A stretch of DNA of 44,089 bases, from assembly GCA_003133645.1 (NCBI GenBank), contig PKYI01000152.1, positions 1-44,089 of the forward strand. Reading direction: 5' to 3'. The notes under the pieces were generated by a model that made no database searches, was not told the DNA's origin, and saw only the letters and a program-made list of their open reading frames with translations. The stretch comes from Acidobacteriota bacterium (GTDB lineage: Bacteria; Acidobacteriota; Thermoanaerobaculia; Thermoanaerobaculales; Thermoanaerobaculaceae). This document shows, one piece after another, positions 1 through 8,446 of this stretch. The position numbers and the translations under genes are program-made. Positions within the stretch are counted from its first letter, which is position 1. Each line of letters starts with the position of its first letter.

Positions 1-2
1 CG

Positions 3-1499
3 GTTTGCCTCCCGGCCTTCAAGATCACCGGCGGATCGATGCCACCGACACCGACGCCAACCCCGACATCGCCCCCTGCGGCGACCCCCACCCCGACGGC
101 GACACCCACCAACCCGCCCGCAAGCAGCATCGACTTGGTGGTGTATCGGCCTTCGGACTGGGCCAATTGCGTGGTGTGCAACTACCGCCAGGTCGGTCCG
201 CCCCCGGTCACCGAGTCCCTGGTGGCGGGCAGCACCACCTATGTCTACTGGTCCGTCGCGAACATGGGTACGACCACCGTGACGCAGCCGATCACGTTCG
301 GCTTCTATCTCGACGGGGCGCTGTTGTCCAAGGCGACCTGGGATCCCAACACCCTCAACCCGCCCGGGCTCGCCGGCTCGAGCTACGTCACATTCAATCC
401 GATGACGGCGACGGTACCGACAACGGGCCAACACACGATCTCCGTGACCGTGGACCCGGACAGCCAGATCGCGGACGCCAACAGGTCGAACAACACCTGC
501 GGTTTCACCGGCACCTGGACGGGAACGAGCGCGACGCCGACGCCGACGCCGGTTCCGACACCTGGAGGGGTCGCCAATCCGATCTCGACGGCGACGTGGA
601 TCTTCAGCACTCTCCTGCCCGCGATCGGTACCACCTACCCGACCGTCGACGCCCTCGTCTCGTCCGTCCTGACCTCTGGGGTGACCCCGTTGATCAGCCA
701 GTTCGTGGCCGCCGATCCGGTCCACCGGGTCGCGCTCGCCAACGGGGTCCAGTTGGTCTTCGGCAGCGGCGCGGTGACCAAGTACGGCACATTCACCGGC
801 TCGGCGACGCTCACGTTCTCCAATCTCCAAGCCACCAGTAGCTCGTTCTCGGCGAACTACGCCTTCTCGACCACCAGCGACTTCTCCCTCAACGGTCAGC
901 GCAACGCAATCCCGACGGCCAACGGCACGATCACCGCGACCCAAACGGCGAGCCAGGCGGCCGCCGCCGGCATGGGCGCGACCGCCCAATCGGGTGTGAC
1001 GACCGTCGTCGACGCCACCGTCATCGGTTCCGGCACGAACCCGCCGGCCACCGAGTCCGGCAACATCCACTTCGACACCAGCAAGTGCGCGAAGTTCCCG
1101 GTTTCGGGAACCATCAACGTGACCATCGGCAGCGATCGCTACGTGATCAGCTTCAACAACAAGTGCGACGGCAGCCTGGACTCCCAGACCAACCCGCCGG
1201 CGCAATCCTGCAACGCCGGTCAGCAGGTCGCGGGGGCGGACACGCCCGATTCGAGGTCGTTCGAGATGGGGAGGACGTCGGCGACGTTCCAATTCGACTA
1301 CGACACCTACAGCCAGCAGGACCGGATCCAGGTCTACTACCAAGGAAGTCCCATCTACGACACGGGCTGTGTTGGGAAGGCCGACACCGTCCACCCCTCC
1401 TATTCCGGCCAGTCCACGGTGATCCAGGTTGTCGTGACGCCCAACTGCGCGGGCGGCAGCGGGACCCAGTGGAACTACACGGTCCACTGCCCGTCGTAG
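3..1499 (+). CDS. Secreted CARDB-domain protein, 5' end outside window
   Basis: The reading frame is open to the left window edge, so the true start is probably outside; an internal ATG lies at 39. From the ATG there are 486 residues. The first about 28 are a Pro/Thr-rich linker (repeated PTPT units), typical of exported surface proteins. Residues about 30-160 look like a CARDB domain: a beta-sandwich with polar strands, ending in the usual pattern DSQIADANRSNN. A second Pro/Thr linker follows at about 163-175, then about 300 residues of Ser/Thr/Ala-rich beta sequence that I do not recognise. Several Cys near the C terminus could form disulfides, consistent with an exported protein. A strong terminator follows directly. 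Role inferred: extracellular or cell-surface protein of unknown binding target. Confidence 0.75.
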   Translation, partial: VCLPAFKITGGSMPPTPTPTPTSPPAATPTPTATPTNPPASSIDLVVYRPSDWANCVVCNYRQVGPPPVTESLVAGSTTYVYWSVANMGTTTVTQPITFGFYLDGALLSKATWDPNTLNPPGLAGSSYVTFNPMTATVPTTGQHTISVTVDPDSQIADANRSNNTCGFTGTWTGTSATPTPTPVPTPGGVANPISTATWIFSTLLPAIGTTYPTVDALVSSVLTSGVTPLISQFVAADPVHRVALANGVQLVFGSGAVTKYGTFTGSATLTFSNLQATSSSFSANYAFSTTSDFSLNGQRNAIPTANGTITATQTASQAAAAGMGATAQSGVTTVVDATVIGSGTNPPATESGNIHFDTSKCAKFPVSGTINVTIGSDRYVISFNNKCDGSLDSQTNPPAQSCNAGQQVAGADTPDSRSFEMGRTSATFQFDYDTYSQQDRIQVYYQGSPIYDTGCVGKADTVHPSYSGQSTVIQVVVTPNCAGGSGTQWNYTVHCPS

Positions 1500-1515
1500 C
1501 GGCCCTTCTCGAGCA

Positions 1516-1561
1516 CCCCGTCACGTGCGAGCCACCTTGGCTCCACGTGACGGGGCTTTTT
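1516..1561 (+). terminator. Rho-independent terminator
   Basis: Twelve-base perfect arms (CCCCGTCACGTG at 1516-1527 and its complement at 1544-1555) enclose a second GAGCC/GGCTC stem and are followed by CTTTTT. It lies 17 bases after the stop of the CARDB gene and ends that transcript. Confidence 0.9.
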
Positions 1562-1633
1562 GCCGCTCGCAGACAGGTCGGCGGCAACTTCCGGTGGTCC
1601 CGCGCACGCCGCTCGCGCCCGCCGCCATTCGTC

Positions 1634-1665
1634 CCGTGGGGCGGGCGCCCTCGCCCGCCCCACGG
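1634..1665. repeat. GC-rich interspersed palindrome (module 3)
   Basis: Perfect 14-bp arms around the loop CCCT (core GGGGCGGGCG). Related copies lie at 2433-2454, 9890-9916 and 17915-17941, always between genes. Confidence 0.75.
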
Positions 1666-1843
1666 CCGCGTTCCCCACGGTTGAAATGTAGAGGCGGGGC
1701 TTGCCTGCCCCCGCCCGCTGTGGCAGCGTTTCCCCCCACCCGCGGGCGGCCGCAAGGGCCGCCCCTTCGAGGAAACTCGACCACCGGCGACCCGCGTTCG
1801 CCTGTCTTCGTCGTTCTTCCACAACCTCGCACAGCGATCGCTC

Positions 1844-1892
1844 CTGTGATATACTATTTAAATTGAGAACTTTCGTCTGTTCGAATGAAAGG
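1844..1892 (+). promoter_or_regulatory. Candidate promoter and RBS for the 1904 gene
   Basis: A TATACT hexamer at 1850-1855 sits in a short AT-rich patch, unlike the flanking GC-rich sequence; no convincing -35 box is seen. GAAAGGGG at about 1885-1892 precedes the ATG at 1904 by 11 bases, a somewhat long spacing. Confidence 0.35.
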
Positions 1893-1903
1893 GGCACCAC
1901 AGG

Positions 1904-2224
1904 ATGGCAACCGCACGACAGATCGGACAAGCAGGGGAAGCGTTCGTGGTCTCCTCCCTCCGCAGCAAGGGTTTTACCGTGTTCCGTTGGGACGAGGACG
2001 CGCCCGGGGCGAGCGCCATCGAGATGCAGGGCCGCAAGAAGCGCCTCTTCCTCCACGTGAAGGCGGCGGTGGCGCCGGACAAGCCCAAGGGCCTCACGTT
2101 GGAAGAGAAGGTCCGGATCAAGAAGCGTGCCGAGGCCGTCAAGGGTGAGGCCTGGGCCGCCAAGGTCACGCTCGACGCGACCCTGGCCACGGCTGACCGC
2201 ACCACCTGGCGCCGAATCCTCTAG
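1904..2224 (+). CDS. Small protein, possible degenerate PD-(D/E)XK fold
   Basis: 106 residues. The N terminus (GQAGEAFVVSSLRSKGFTV) and the central LFLHVKAA strand resemble the helix and the E-x-K strand of Holliday-junction-resolvase or YraN-like PD-(D/E)XK nucleases: G-x-x-GE, then a beta hairpin, then a V-K motif. The Asp expected before the hairpin is absent (GASAIE) and the Glu before x-K is His (HVK), so if it belongs to this fold it is probably not catalytic. The rest is basic and helical. It stands alone behind its own putative promoter. The function is unknown; the fold call is inference from a short motif. Confidence 0.6.
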   Translation: MATARQIGQAGEAFVVSSLRSKGFTVFRWDEDAPGASAIEMQGRKKRLFLHVKAAVAPDKPKGLTLEEKVRIKKRAEAVKGEAWAAKVTLDATLATADRTTWRRIL

Positions 2225-2247
2225 GACAGCCGCCGGAGGCGGAAAGG

Positions 2248-2428
2248 GCGGCCGCCCACCTGGATCTCTCGACCACGGAAGGCCCCCCACGACCGGGATC
2301 AGGGCTGCTCGTCCTCCTGCTCCTGCGCCTTGAAGTAGCCAATTGTTTGCACAAGCGATGCCGCAAGCTCCTCCGGCAGACTTTCCAAGGAAATCAAGGT
2401 TGACGCTCGCGCCCCGCACGATTCGATT
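2248..2428. repeat. Internally deleted copy of the element at 17462-17910
   Basis: Both ends match the element at 17462-17910: CCTGGATCTCT and CCACGGAAGGCC on the left, AAGGAAATCAAGG and TGACGCTCGCG on the right. About 278 bp of the interior is missing, with the junction at 2385/2386. Confidence 0.8.
2299..2385 (-). pseudogene. C-terminal remnant of the 111-residue ORF found at 17514-17849
   Basis: On the minus strand the last 28 codons read ESLPEELAASL...QEDEQP then stop. This aligns with the final residues of the intact minus-strand gene at 17514-17849 (ESLPEELAASL...AQEDEEP). All upstream codons and the start are deleted, and the junction runs straight into the sequence that flanks the intact gene upstream. 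Confidence 0.8.
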
Positions 2429-2432
2429 GTAG

Positions 2433-2454
2433 GGGCGGGCGTCCTCGCCCGCCC
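2433..2454. repeat. GC-rich interspersed palindrome (module 3)
   Basis: GGGCGGGCG and its complement separated by TCCT. Lies directly beside the deleted element copy, just as the 17915 copy lies beside the intact element. Confidence 0.65.
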
Positions 2455-2665
2455 TGCGAAGACTCAAGGACGAGGGGCCGTGGCGCGCGGCTGAGGGCAG
2501 CGCCACGAAGACCTGGTCTGTTGCCCCGCAAAGAGACCGGCCGCGCACCCGGCGGTTGCGCCGCATATCGAAGCGAGGTTCCATCTTGTCGATGTGTGGG
2601 GCGTGCGAGCCGGTTGGCCCGGCGCACCCGAGTACAATGACAGTTGTTCCATAGGGGAGGCCAAC

Positions 2666-2992
2666 ATGAGGATGATCGCGGCAGCGGCGTTGTCTTTGGC
2701 CGTCGTCTCTCCCGTTTTCGCGGGGGAGATCTTCGGCACCATCAAGAACGAGGGAAAGACCGTCGGGGAGGGGATCAAGGTCGAGGTCGTGTGCGGGGCG
2801 AAGACGTACACCGCCGAGACCAACAAGTTCGGCGCGTACCGCCTGGTCGCGCAGGAGCAGGGGAAGTGCACGCTGACGGTCACGGTCGGGGCGGAGAAGC
2901 CGTCGCTCGCGATCCACTCGTTCGAGGACTCGGTCCGCTACAACCTCCTGCTCGAGAAGAAGGACGGCAAGGTCACCCTGCGGAGCGAGTAG
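2666..2992 (+). CDS. Secreted carboxypeptidase-regulatory-like (CarboxypepD_reg) domain protein
   Basis: 108 residues starting at an ATG preceded by AGGGGAGG at a good spacing. Residues 1-19 form a Sec signal peptide ending VFA-GE. The mature part (about 90 residues) has the pattern of a CarboxypepD_reg/transthyretin-like beta-sandwich: GTIKNEGKTVGEGIKVEV, then TAETNKFGAYRL, then a C-terminal strand pair. The two Cys (VVCGAK and GKCTL) may pair in the periplasm. It ends 2 bases before the next gene and is probably co-transcribed with it. Specific function unknown. Confidence 0.75.
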   Translation: MRMIAAAALSLAVVSPVFAGEIFGTIKNEGKTVGEGIKVEVVCGAKTYTAETNKFGAYRLVAQEQGKCTLTVTVGAEKPSLAIHSFEDSVRYNLLLEKKDGKVTLRSE

Positions 2993-2994
2993 CC

Positions 2995-3891
2995 ATGGAG
3001 AAGCCAGAGAAGCCAGAGAAGGACTGGTGGGACAAGGCGGCGGTGATCCTCCACCCGCTCGGCGGGCTGCTCGCCGCCATGGCGGTCGCCGGCCTCGGCT
3101 TCTTCGGCTCCCAGTTCCTGGAGAAGCGGCAGGCCGAGGAGACCCGAGCCCGTTTCTACTCGGAGCTGATCAGCAAGCGAGAGGACGCGGACAGCGCCCT
3201 GCGCAAGGACATGTTCATGTCCATCATCCAGTCGTTCCTCGCGCCCCGCTCGTCCTCGGTCGAGGACCGCACCGTCAAGCTCGAGCTGCTGGCGTACAAC
3301 TTCCACGAGTCGCTCAACCTGAAGCCGCTCTTCGCACAGCTCGAGGAGGACATCGCCAAGTCCTCGGCGCCCACCAAGCGTGCCCAGATGGACCGCCTCG
3401 AGAAGGTGGCGAAGGAAGTCACGCGCAAGGAGATGGTGGTCCTCGAGGGTGTCGGGCGGTCGTTCGAGCGCACCATCGACTTCGACGACGTCGCCGCCAA
3501 CCCCGGCGGTGTCGCCCTCGAGCCGGCGAAGCTGACCCTCAACGGGTTCGCGCGCGAGTTCTCGATCGTCGTCAAGACCATCGACTCGACGCAGAAGGAG
3601 ATGCTGGTCCGCCTCGAGGTCAAGACCCCGAGGGAGGGCTCGACCGAGTACGACACGGACGACGTCGAGTTCTGGACCGGGTTCTTCGACTTCCCGATGA
3701 TCGACCACACCCGCCTCTCGCACGACCAGCGCTGCGCCGTCGTCGTCAGGAACTTCGGCAAGACCAGCGCCAGGATCGGACTGGTCTACTTCCCCGGGGC
3801 GTACGCCAGCCTCAAGGAGAGGCCGTACGTCCAGGAGATGATCCAGGAGTTGCTCGGGGCCAAGAAGCCCGCGGACCTACCGACCCGCTGA
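2995..3891 (+). CDS. Single-pass membrane protein of unknown function
   Basis: 298 residues. The start ATG lies 2 bases after the upstream stop. A Glu/Lys/Pro-rich leader is followed by one membrane segment at about residues 20-42 (GGLLAAMAVAGLGFFGSQFL), then a charged, coiled-coil-prone region (about 43-65 and 115-150) and a C-terminal beta-rich domain (about 160-285). No catalytic motif is seen. The layout, an N-terminal anchor plus a soluble domain, fits a sensor or scaffold. Translational coupling to the secreted protein upstream suggests the two act together at the envelope. Confidence 0.7.
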   Translation: MEKPEKPEKDWWDKAAVILHPLGGLLAAMAVAGLGFFGSQFLEKRQAEETRARFYSELISKREDADSALRKDMFMSIIQSFLAPRSSSVEDRTVKLELLAYNFHESLNLKPLFAQLEEDIAKSSAPTKRAQMDRLEKVAKEVTRKEMVVLEGVGRSFERTIDFDDVAANPGGVALEPAKLTLNGFAREFSIVVKTIDSTQKEMLVRLEVKTPREGSTEYDTDDVEFWTGFFDFPMIDHTRLSHDQRCAVVVRNFGKTSARIGLVYFPGAYASLKERPYVQEMIQELLGAKKPADLPTR

Positions 3892-3932
3892 CCCGCCGCG
3901 TCTCGGCGCAGCTTCGTCATCGACACGGTCTG

Positions 3933-3964
3933 TGTAGCGGCCGATGCTCGCATCGCCCGACGAG
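3933..3964. repeat. Interspersed hairpin repeat (module 2)
   Basis: TGTAG followed by CGGCCGATG, the loop CTCG, and CATCGCCCG, an arm with one mismatch. Near-identical copies lie at 5152, 17972, 18136 and 40758. Confidence 0.85.
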
Positions 3965-4098
3965 CCGAGGTCGACGTCCGCAACCCTGGCAGGAGGTTAC
4001 GGAAATCGCCTTGGAGCGCACATGCCGCCGGCTGCGCTATCCTCGATCGGACACACAAAAGCCACGAGGCGCTTCATGAAACAGTCGGAGGCGGCCCG

Positions 4099-4644
4099 AT
4101 GAAGATGATGTTGATCGTTTCGGCAACAATACTCTGCGGCGGGTTCGGCCTTTCGCTTCTGGCCGCGGCAAAGCCGCTGCGGACGGTGGCCGACGTCGAT
4201 CTCCAGCGCTACCTCGGTACCTGGTACGAGATTGCCACCATCCCCGCGAGCTTCCAGAAGAACTGCGTCGGCGTCACTGCGACCTATACGTTGCGGCCGG
4301 ACGGCGCAATCGGCGTGCTCAACCGCTGCCGCAAATTCACCCTGGACGGCAAGGAGAAGAGCGTCAAGGGGAAAGCCTGGGTGGTGGACAAGAACACGAA
4401 CGCCAAGCTGAGGGTCCAGTTCTTCTGGCCGTTCAGCGGGGCCTACTGGATCATCGAGCTGGATCCGGATTACCAGTACGCGGTGGTCGGCCACCCCGGC
4501 CGCAACTACCTCTGGATCCTCTGTCGCCGGCCGCAGATGGATGAATCCCTTTACACCCAGCTGCTGGAGAAGATCGCCGCTCAGGGCTACGACGTGAAAC
4601 GGCTCGTCAGGACCCTGCAACCGGTCGGCGAAGCGGGGACGTGA
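4099..4644 (+). CDS. blc: Blc-type outer-membrane-associated lipocalin
   Basis: 181 residues. Hydrophobic signal at 1-24. The lipocalin signature GTWYEIA lies at residues 40-46 after DLQRYL, and the family's downstream blocks follow: the NRCRK turn, LRVQFFWPFSGAYWIIELD, and YLWILCRRPQM near the C terminus. Bacterial lipocalins of this group bind lysophospholipids or fatty acids and act in envelope maintenance. Unlike E. coli Blc, no lipobox Cys follows the signal (LLAAAKP), so this copy is probably soluble periplasmic or secreted rather than lipid-anchored. GGAGGC precedes the ATG. Confidence 0.9.
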   Translation: MKMMLIVSATILCGGFGLSLLAAAKPLRTVADVDLQRYLGTWYEIATIPASFQKNCVGVTATYTLRPDGAIGVLNRCRKFTLDGKEKSVKGKAWVVDKNTNAKLRVQFFWPFSGAYWIIELDPDYQYAVVGHPGRNYLWILCRRPQMDESLYTQLLEKIAAQGYDVKRLVRTLQPVGEAGT

Positions 4645-4713
4645 CCCCGGCGAGACGGCCGGTGGCAGGATTCGTCGCACACCATCGCCAAGCGCGCATG
4701 ACTGGAGGCTGAG

Positions 4714-4926
4714 ATGCCGTACAAAACGATCAAGGACCTGCCGGACAGTGTGAAGGGGTCGCTGCCGGTGGAAGCACAGAAGATGTTCCTCGCGGTCGTC
4801 AACAGCGCCCTCGAGGAGTACGACGGTGACGACGCGAAGGCGTTCGCGACGGCATGGGCCGCGATCAAGCGGAAGTGGCACAAGGACCGCAGCGGGGACT
4901 GGGTCGCGAAGCACGGCAAGGACTAG
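4714..4926 (+). CDS. chaB: ChaB family protein
   Basis: 70 residues, the usual ChaB length. The N terminus MPYKTIKDLPDSVKGSLP matches the family signature, followed by AQKMFLAVVNSALEEY and the closing AWAAIKRKWHKD block. E. coli ChaB is described as a regulator of the ChaA cation/proton antiporter, but family members in other phyla usually lack a chaA neighbour, as here. Cytosolic. The start is supported by GGAGGCTGAG just upstream. The gene appears to stand alone. Confidence 0.88.
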   Translation: MPYKTIKDLPDSVKGSLPVEAQKMFLAVVNSALEEYDGDDAKAFATAWAAIKRKWHKDRSGDWVAKHGKD

Positions 4927-5109
4927 GCGCGGGACGAGGCGGGCAGGTCCGCCTCCGGCGGCGGGCATGCCCAGCATGGTGAATGCCGCGAGATCGGGCG
5001 AGGGACGCGGAACACGTCGTGTTCCCGTCCGGTCAAGCACCACCCGGTTGAGTTGTTTGCTCATCCCACGTTGCGGCCGCCCGCCGGGTCTCCCCGCGCA
5101 GCGACGCAC

Positions 5110-5183
5110 GACCGCGCGCCCGGCGGTCGCGCCCCACACCGGCACCGCGTGTGTAGCGGCCGATGCTCGCATCGGCGGACGAA
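5110..5183. repeat. Composite interspersed repeat (modules 1 + 2)
   Basis: Module 1 is a hairpin GACCGC...GCGGTC at 5110-5128, followed by GCGCCCCACA. Module 2 (TGTAG plus the CGGCCGATG hairpin) follows at 5152-5183. The same order recurs at 18094-18165 and 40716-40789. It fills most of the 431-bp gap between chaB and the EcsC gene; I see no gene in that gap. Confidence 0.85.
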
Positions 5184-5357
5184 CCGAGGCCTTGTTTTGC
5201 ATTGAATGTGGAGCCGGCGCGCCGCGCCGGCGGTCTCGCGCCCTCGGCGTCATCGATGCCAACGCATCCCGAAGGTGGTAGCGTGGCCGCAGATCGGGTG
5301 GGATCAGCCATAATGGTGACGCGGCGAAGTTCACAGGGGAAGTGTCGGCTCAGATAG

Positions 5358-6164
5358 ATGCCTATGGATCCGGTAGATCTCAGGAGCCTGGAAGGCGCGG
5401 TCGGGGTGCTCGAAAGCCCCACCTTCGCGGCGCGCATCGTCAACCTCATCGGCATGCCCATCGAGGCCGCGACGAAGCTGCTCCCCGCCAGAGCCGGCGC
5501 GATCGTGTCGAGGGCGACCAGCCTGGCCGTCCGCAAGGCCGTCGTCGCCGCGGTCTCGACCATGGGCGCGAAGCATCGCCGCGCCCCCTCCAAATGGCTT
5601 CACCGCGCGGCCGCGGCCGGCAGCGGCGGGGTGGGCGGGTTCTTCGGCCTGCCCGGCCTTGCGTTCGAGCTCCCGATCTCCACCGTCATCATGCTCCGTG
5701 CGATCGCGGACATCGCCCGCAGCGAGGGCGAGGATATCGGCAGCGTCGAAAGCCAGTTGGCGTGCGTCCAGGTCTTCGCCCTCGGCGGGCCGACCCCGGC
5801 GGACGACGCCTCGGAAACCGCGTACTACGCCGTTCGGATCGGCCTCGCCAAGGCGTTCACCGAGGCGGCCGAGTACATCACCGCAAGGGGGGTCACCGAC
5901 GAAGGCGCGCCGGTCCTCCTCCGGCTCATCGCCAGGATCGCGGCGCGCTTCGACGTCGTCGTGGGCGAGAAGATGGCGGCCGAGGCCGTACCAGTCATCG
6001 GCGCCGTTTCCGGGGCCGCGATCAACCTGCTCTTCGTGAGCACCTTCCAGAAAGCCGCCGCCGGCCATTTCACCGTCCGCCGGCTGGAGCGGGCGTACGG
6101 CGCCGACGTCGTCAAGAGCGAATACGAGGCGATCGCCAAGCGCACGGGCGTCCGCAGGTCGTAG
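5358..6164 (+). CDS. EcsC family protein
   Basis: 268 residues (ATG at 5358, a second in-frame ATG at 5364; neither has a good SD). The EcsC family blocks are visible: GGVGGFFGLPGLAFELPIST around residues 90-110, IMLRAIADIARSEGEDI just after, and the C-terminal AVPVIGAVSGAAINLLF with FTVRRLERAYG. The two glycine-rich hydrophobic blocks could be amphipathic or membrane-inserting. EcsC is named for its place in the Bacillus Ecs exporter locus, but its molecular role is not established. No transporter gene is adjacent here. Confidence 0.85.
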   Translation: MPMDPVDLRSLEGAVGVLESPTFAARIVNLIGMPIEAATKLLPARAGAIVSRATSLAVRKAVVAAVSTMGAKHRRAPSKWLHRAAAAGSGGVGGFFGLPGLAFELPISTVIMLRAIADIARSEGEDIGSVESQLACVQVFALGGPTPADDASETAYYAVRIGLAKAFTEAAEYITARGVTDEGAPVLLRLIARIAARFDVVVGEKMAAEAVPVIGAVSGAAINLLFVSTFQKAAAGHFTVRRLERAYGADVVKSEYEAIAKRTGVRRS

Positions 6165-6216
6165 CTCCTTGCCGGAACTGCACCGGTGGCTGCGCACCAA
6201 CCCTCAGAAACTTCCT

Positions 6217-6474
6217 TCAACCTTCGGCGAGCGATGGGTATCGCTTCAACTCGAGGGTCTCCTCGTGTGCGATCGCATCGGCCCCATAGGCAATCGCGGC
6301 CTTGATGTCGGCGGCCGTCAGGCCGGGATAGCCGTCGGGCAGGTCGGTCTCCGTCGCGCCCTCCGCCAGCTTGCGCAGAATGAGTTCCACGGGCACGCGA
6401 GTCCCCCGGATGACCGGTTTGCCGAGCATCACCTTGGGGTTGACCTCGATCCGTTTGTGTGCAGCCATCTCCAT
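6217..6474 (-). CDS. Orphan DUF433 antitoxin-like protein
   Basis: 85 residues from the ATG at 6474. A second ATG at 6468 has better spacing from GGGAG and may be the real start (83 residues). The DUF433 signature is clear: RIEVNPKVMLGKPVIRGTRVPVELI, then LAEGATETDLPDGYPGLTAADIKAA. DUF433 proteins carry a winged-helix-like fold and usually sit upstream of a DUF5615 or Mut7-C PIN-like toxin. Here the minus-strand gene runs into the convergent EcsC gene, so no partner toxin exists next to it. The long upstream extension of the frame is not credible coding sequence. Confidence 0.85.
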   Translation of the reverse strand: MEMAAHKRIEVNPKVMLGKPVIRGTRVPVELILRKLAEGATETDLPDGYPGLTAADIKAAIAYGADAIAHEETLELKRYPSLAEG

Positions 6475-6630
6475 GCTCCCGTTCCTGTTGATGCTAGCAG
6501 ACTTGGACCAACCTGAAACCCGCTCCCCGGCCCGGTCTGTATCGCGCCCGACGAGCCTTGCCTTGCTTGCTGTCATTGCCTTGAAAGTCCGTCGGATCAG
6601 GCGCACGGGCTCGCGGTGCTGGAGACGGCG

Positions 6631-6709
6631 GCGGGCGGGGGCAAGCCCCGCCCCTACAACGCGATGGTGGGTCGAACCTAATGTAGGGGCAGCCCTTGCG
6701 GCCGCCCGC
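6631..6709. repeat. Inverted pair of GC-rich 27-bp repeats
   Basis: The sequence at 6631-6657 (GCGGGCGGGGGCAAGCCCCG, then CCCCTAC) recurs in inverted orientation at 6683-6709 with a few changes. The 25-bp spacer has no coding signs. It occupies the 388-bp gap between the DUF433 start and the ADP-ribosylglycohydrolase stop, where I see no gene. Confidence 0.7.
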
Positions 6710-6862
6710 TTCGGTATCGCGACCGTGCGGGACGCTCCGCCACCTTCACTTTCGTGGCCCGGGGTGAGACCGCGGTCATGAAGATTGCGAGGAGCGTAGC
6801 GACGACGCAATCCCGCCGAAATCGCCCAGCCTTACCCCAACGCCAACCTCACGCCGGCGTTG

Positions 6863-7642
6863 TCACCTGTCGAGCCTGGCGAACTCGGCGTCGAACCGCT
6901 CGAGCACGCCCAGCATCTCCGGCGTCAACCGCCTGAGCGTCTCCTCGGCAATGGCGGCGGGCACGCTGCCATAGAACGCTTCCGCCACGCTGCCGGTGAT
7001 GCACGCAAGCGTATCCGCATCGCCGCCAAGGGAAACGGCGAGACGCACGGCGTGCTCGAAGCCGGTCGAGTCGAAGAAGGTGATGAGCGCCTCGGGGACG
7101 GTGCGCTGGCAGGTTTCGTCGAAGCGGTAGGAGGGCCGGACCGCGTCGACCGAGCGCCCAAGGTCGTAGCCGAACCGCCCGGCGATCTCCTCGCGGATGG
7201 CCTCTTTCCCAACGCCGGTGCGGGCGAGGAAGACGGCGAGCGCAATCGCCTGCGCGCCCTTGATCCCCTCGGGGTGGTCGTGTGTCGGCCGCGCGCTCCG
7301 CTCGGCTTCGGCGAGCACCTCCTCGATCGTGTCGCGCGCCCACCCGACGGGCCCGACGCGCATCGCGGAGCCGTTGCCGAAGCTCCCGTACGGGCCGGCC
7401 CGGTCGTCGAAGAGCCATTGACGGAAGCGACCGCCCCAACTCACGTCGGGGTAGCGGCGTCCCCATCGGCGGAATGCGGCCGCGTAGTCGCCGCCGCCGA
7501 GCAACACCTCCGCGACCGCGCACGTGAGCACCGTGTCGTCCGTGAACGCGCTGCTCGGGCCGAAGAGAGGAAACTCCGTCGTCTTGATCGGCTCGAACTC
7601 GTATGGCGAACCGACCACGTCCCCCGCGATCGCGCCCAGCAT
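6863..7642 (-). CDS. ADP-ribosylglycohydrolase (DraG/ARH family)
   Basis: 259 residues from the ATG at 7642. Family motifs in order: LGAIAGDVVGSPYE at 2-15, FTDDT at 33-37 (metal-binding Thr-Asp-Asp), GNGSAMRVGPVG at 89-100, THDHPEGIKGA at 120-130, and LGGDADTLACITGSVAEAFYG at 205-225, which provides the second binuclear-metal site. Such enzymes remove ADP-ribose from arginine or other acceptors with two Mg2+ ions. All expected metal ligands appear present, so it should be active. Cytosolic. No ADP-ribosyltransferase is in the window, so it may serve housekeeping reversal or metabolite repair. Confidence 0.92.
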   Translation of the reverse strand: MLGAIAGDVVGSPYEFEPIKTTEFPLFGPSSAFTDDTVLTCAVAEVLLGGGDYAAAFRRWGRRYPDVSWGGRFRQWLFDDRAGPYGSFGNGSAMRVGPVGWARDTIEEVLAEAERSARPTHDHPEGIKGAQAIALAVFLARTGVGKEAIREEIAGRFGYDLGRSVDAVRPSYRFDETCQRTVPEALITFFDSTGFEHAVRLAVSLGGDADTLACITGSVAEAFYGSVPAAIAEETLRRLTPEMLGVLERFDAEFARLDR

Positions 7643-7866
7643 CGGCCAACGGTAGCACGTTGAATGAGCGCCCGCCGGCGAACGAGACGAAGGCTGGAGA
7701 TTCGGGTCGGCCCATTCGGAACGGCCGCGGTGGCCACAGGCGGTGAGCGGCGTTATCCTTATGGCTACGACAACGACATGCAAAGCTGCCTCGGTTGAGG
7801 TCAACCCGACTGGCGCTGCGAACGCCGAAGTTCACAGTCAGGCCATCTGGAGAGGGGAGTAACCGC

Positions 7867-8415
7867 ATGGGAGACGCGAGTCACCTTGTGAAGAACCGGG
7901 GGTTCTGGGGACTCAACTTCGCTGCCGGTTGCTTCGACGAAGGAGATCACTGCCCAACCCTGGTCACGTACGGCCCGCATGGCAAGCCGCTTGACTTGAT
8001 CACCTTGGGCACCACCAGCCCCGAACTGGCGGCCTCAAGGGCGGCGATCGCCGCTGGCCGCGGGTGGGTGGCGGCCGACGATGGGGTCCATTCCTATGTT
8101 CTGTGGTGGGACGGGTTCCTGACCATCAATGACAGGAGGACCGATGCCGTCTGCTGCGAAGCCGGCGTGCGCGGGGAGGAGAGCGCGTTCCTGTTCGCGC
8201 TGCGCTATGTCGTGGAAGACGGCAAGCTTGTCAAGCTCGGCCGCCCTAGGCTGCTCGGACCGGTTGAACCTGCGTTCGAGGCGCTCGTCATGCTTCCACC
8301 CCCGTGGAAGCCCGGCAAGAGCGAGGGCCGCAAAAGGAAAGCCGGGCCTACCCTCGGCCGGCCGAAGACCCCCGCGGGGAAGCGGCGGGCCTCCGGATTG
8401 CCGCCGACGCGGTGA
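7867..8415 (+). CDS. Uncharacterised protein with basic C-terminal tail
   Basis: 182 residues. The ATG at 7867 is preceded by AGGGGAG at a good distance, so the longer upstream frame is rejected. The first about 140 residues form a compact mixed alpha/beta domain with Trp, Cys and Gly (NRGFWGLNFAAGCFDEGDH, then YVLWWDGFLTI). The last about 40 residues are Lys/Arg/Pro-rich (KPGKSEGRKRKAGP, KTPAGKRRASG), suggesting nucleic-acid contact or disorder. No signal peptide or membrane segment. I do not recognise the family. Confidence 0.65.
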   Translation: MGDASHLVKNRGFWGLNFAAGCFDEGDHCPTLVTYGPHGKPLDLITLGTTSPELAASRAAIAAGRGWVAADDGVHSYVLWWDGFLTINDRRTDAVCCEAGVRGEESAFLFALRYVVEDGKLVKLGRPRLLGPVEPAFEALVMLPPPWKPGKSEGRKRKAGPTLGRPKTPAGKRRASGLPPTR

Positions 8416-8446
8416 ATGCCCACTTGTTGAATCAACGCGGGCTGAG

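Noticed and set aside
1475-2917. Minus-strand frame of 480 codons
   Set aside because: Spans the terminator, repeats and two better-supported plus-strand genes; no motifs.
6475-6810. N-terminal extension of the DUF433 protein
   Set aside because: The extra residues are translations of an interspersed repeat; the family starts near the ATG at 6474 or 6468.
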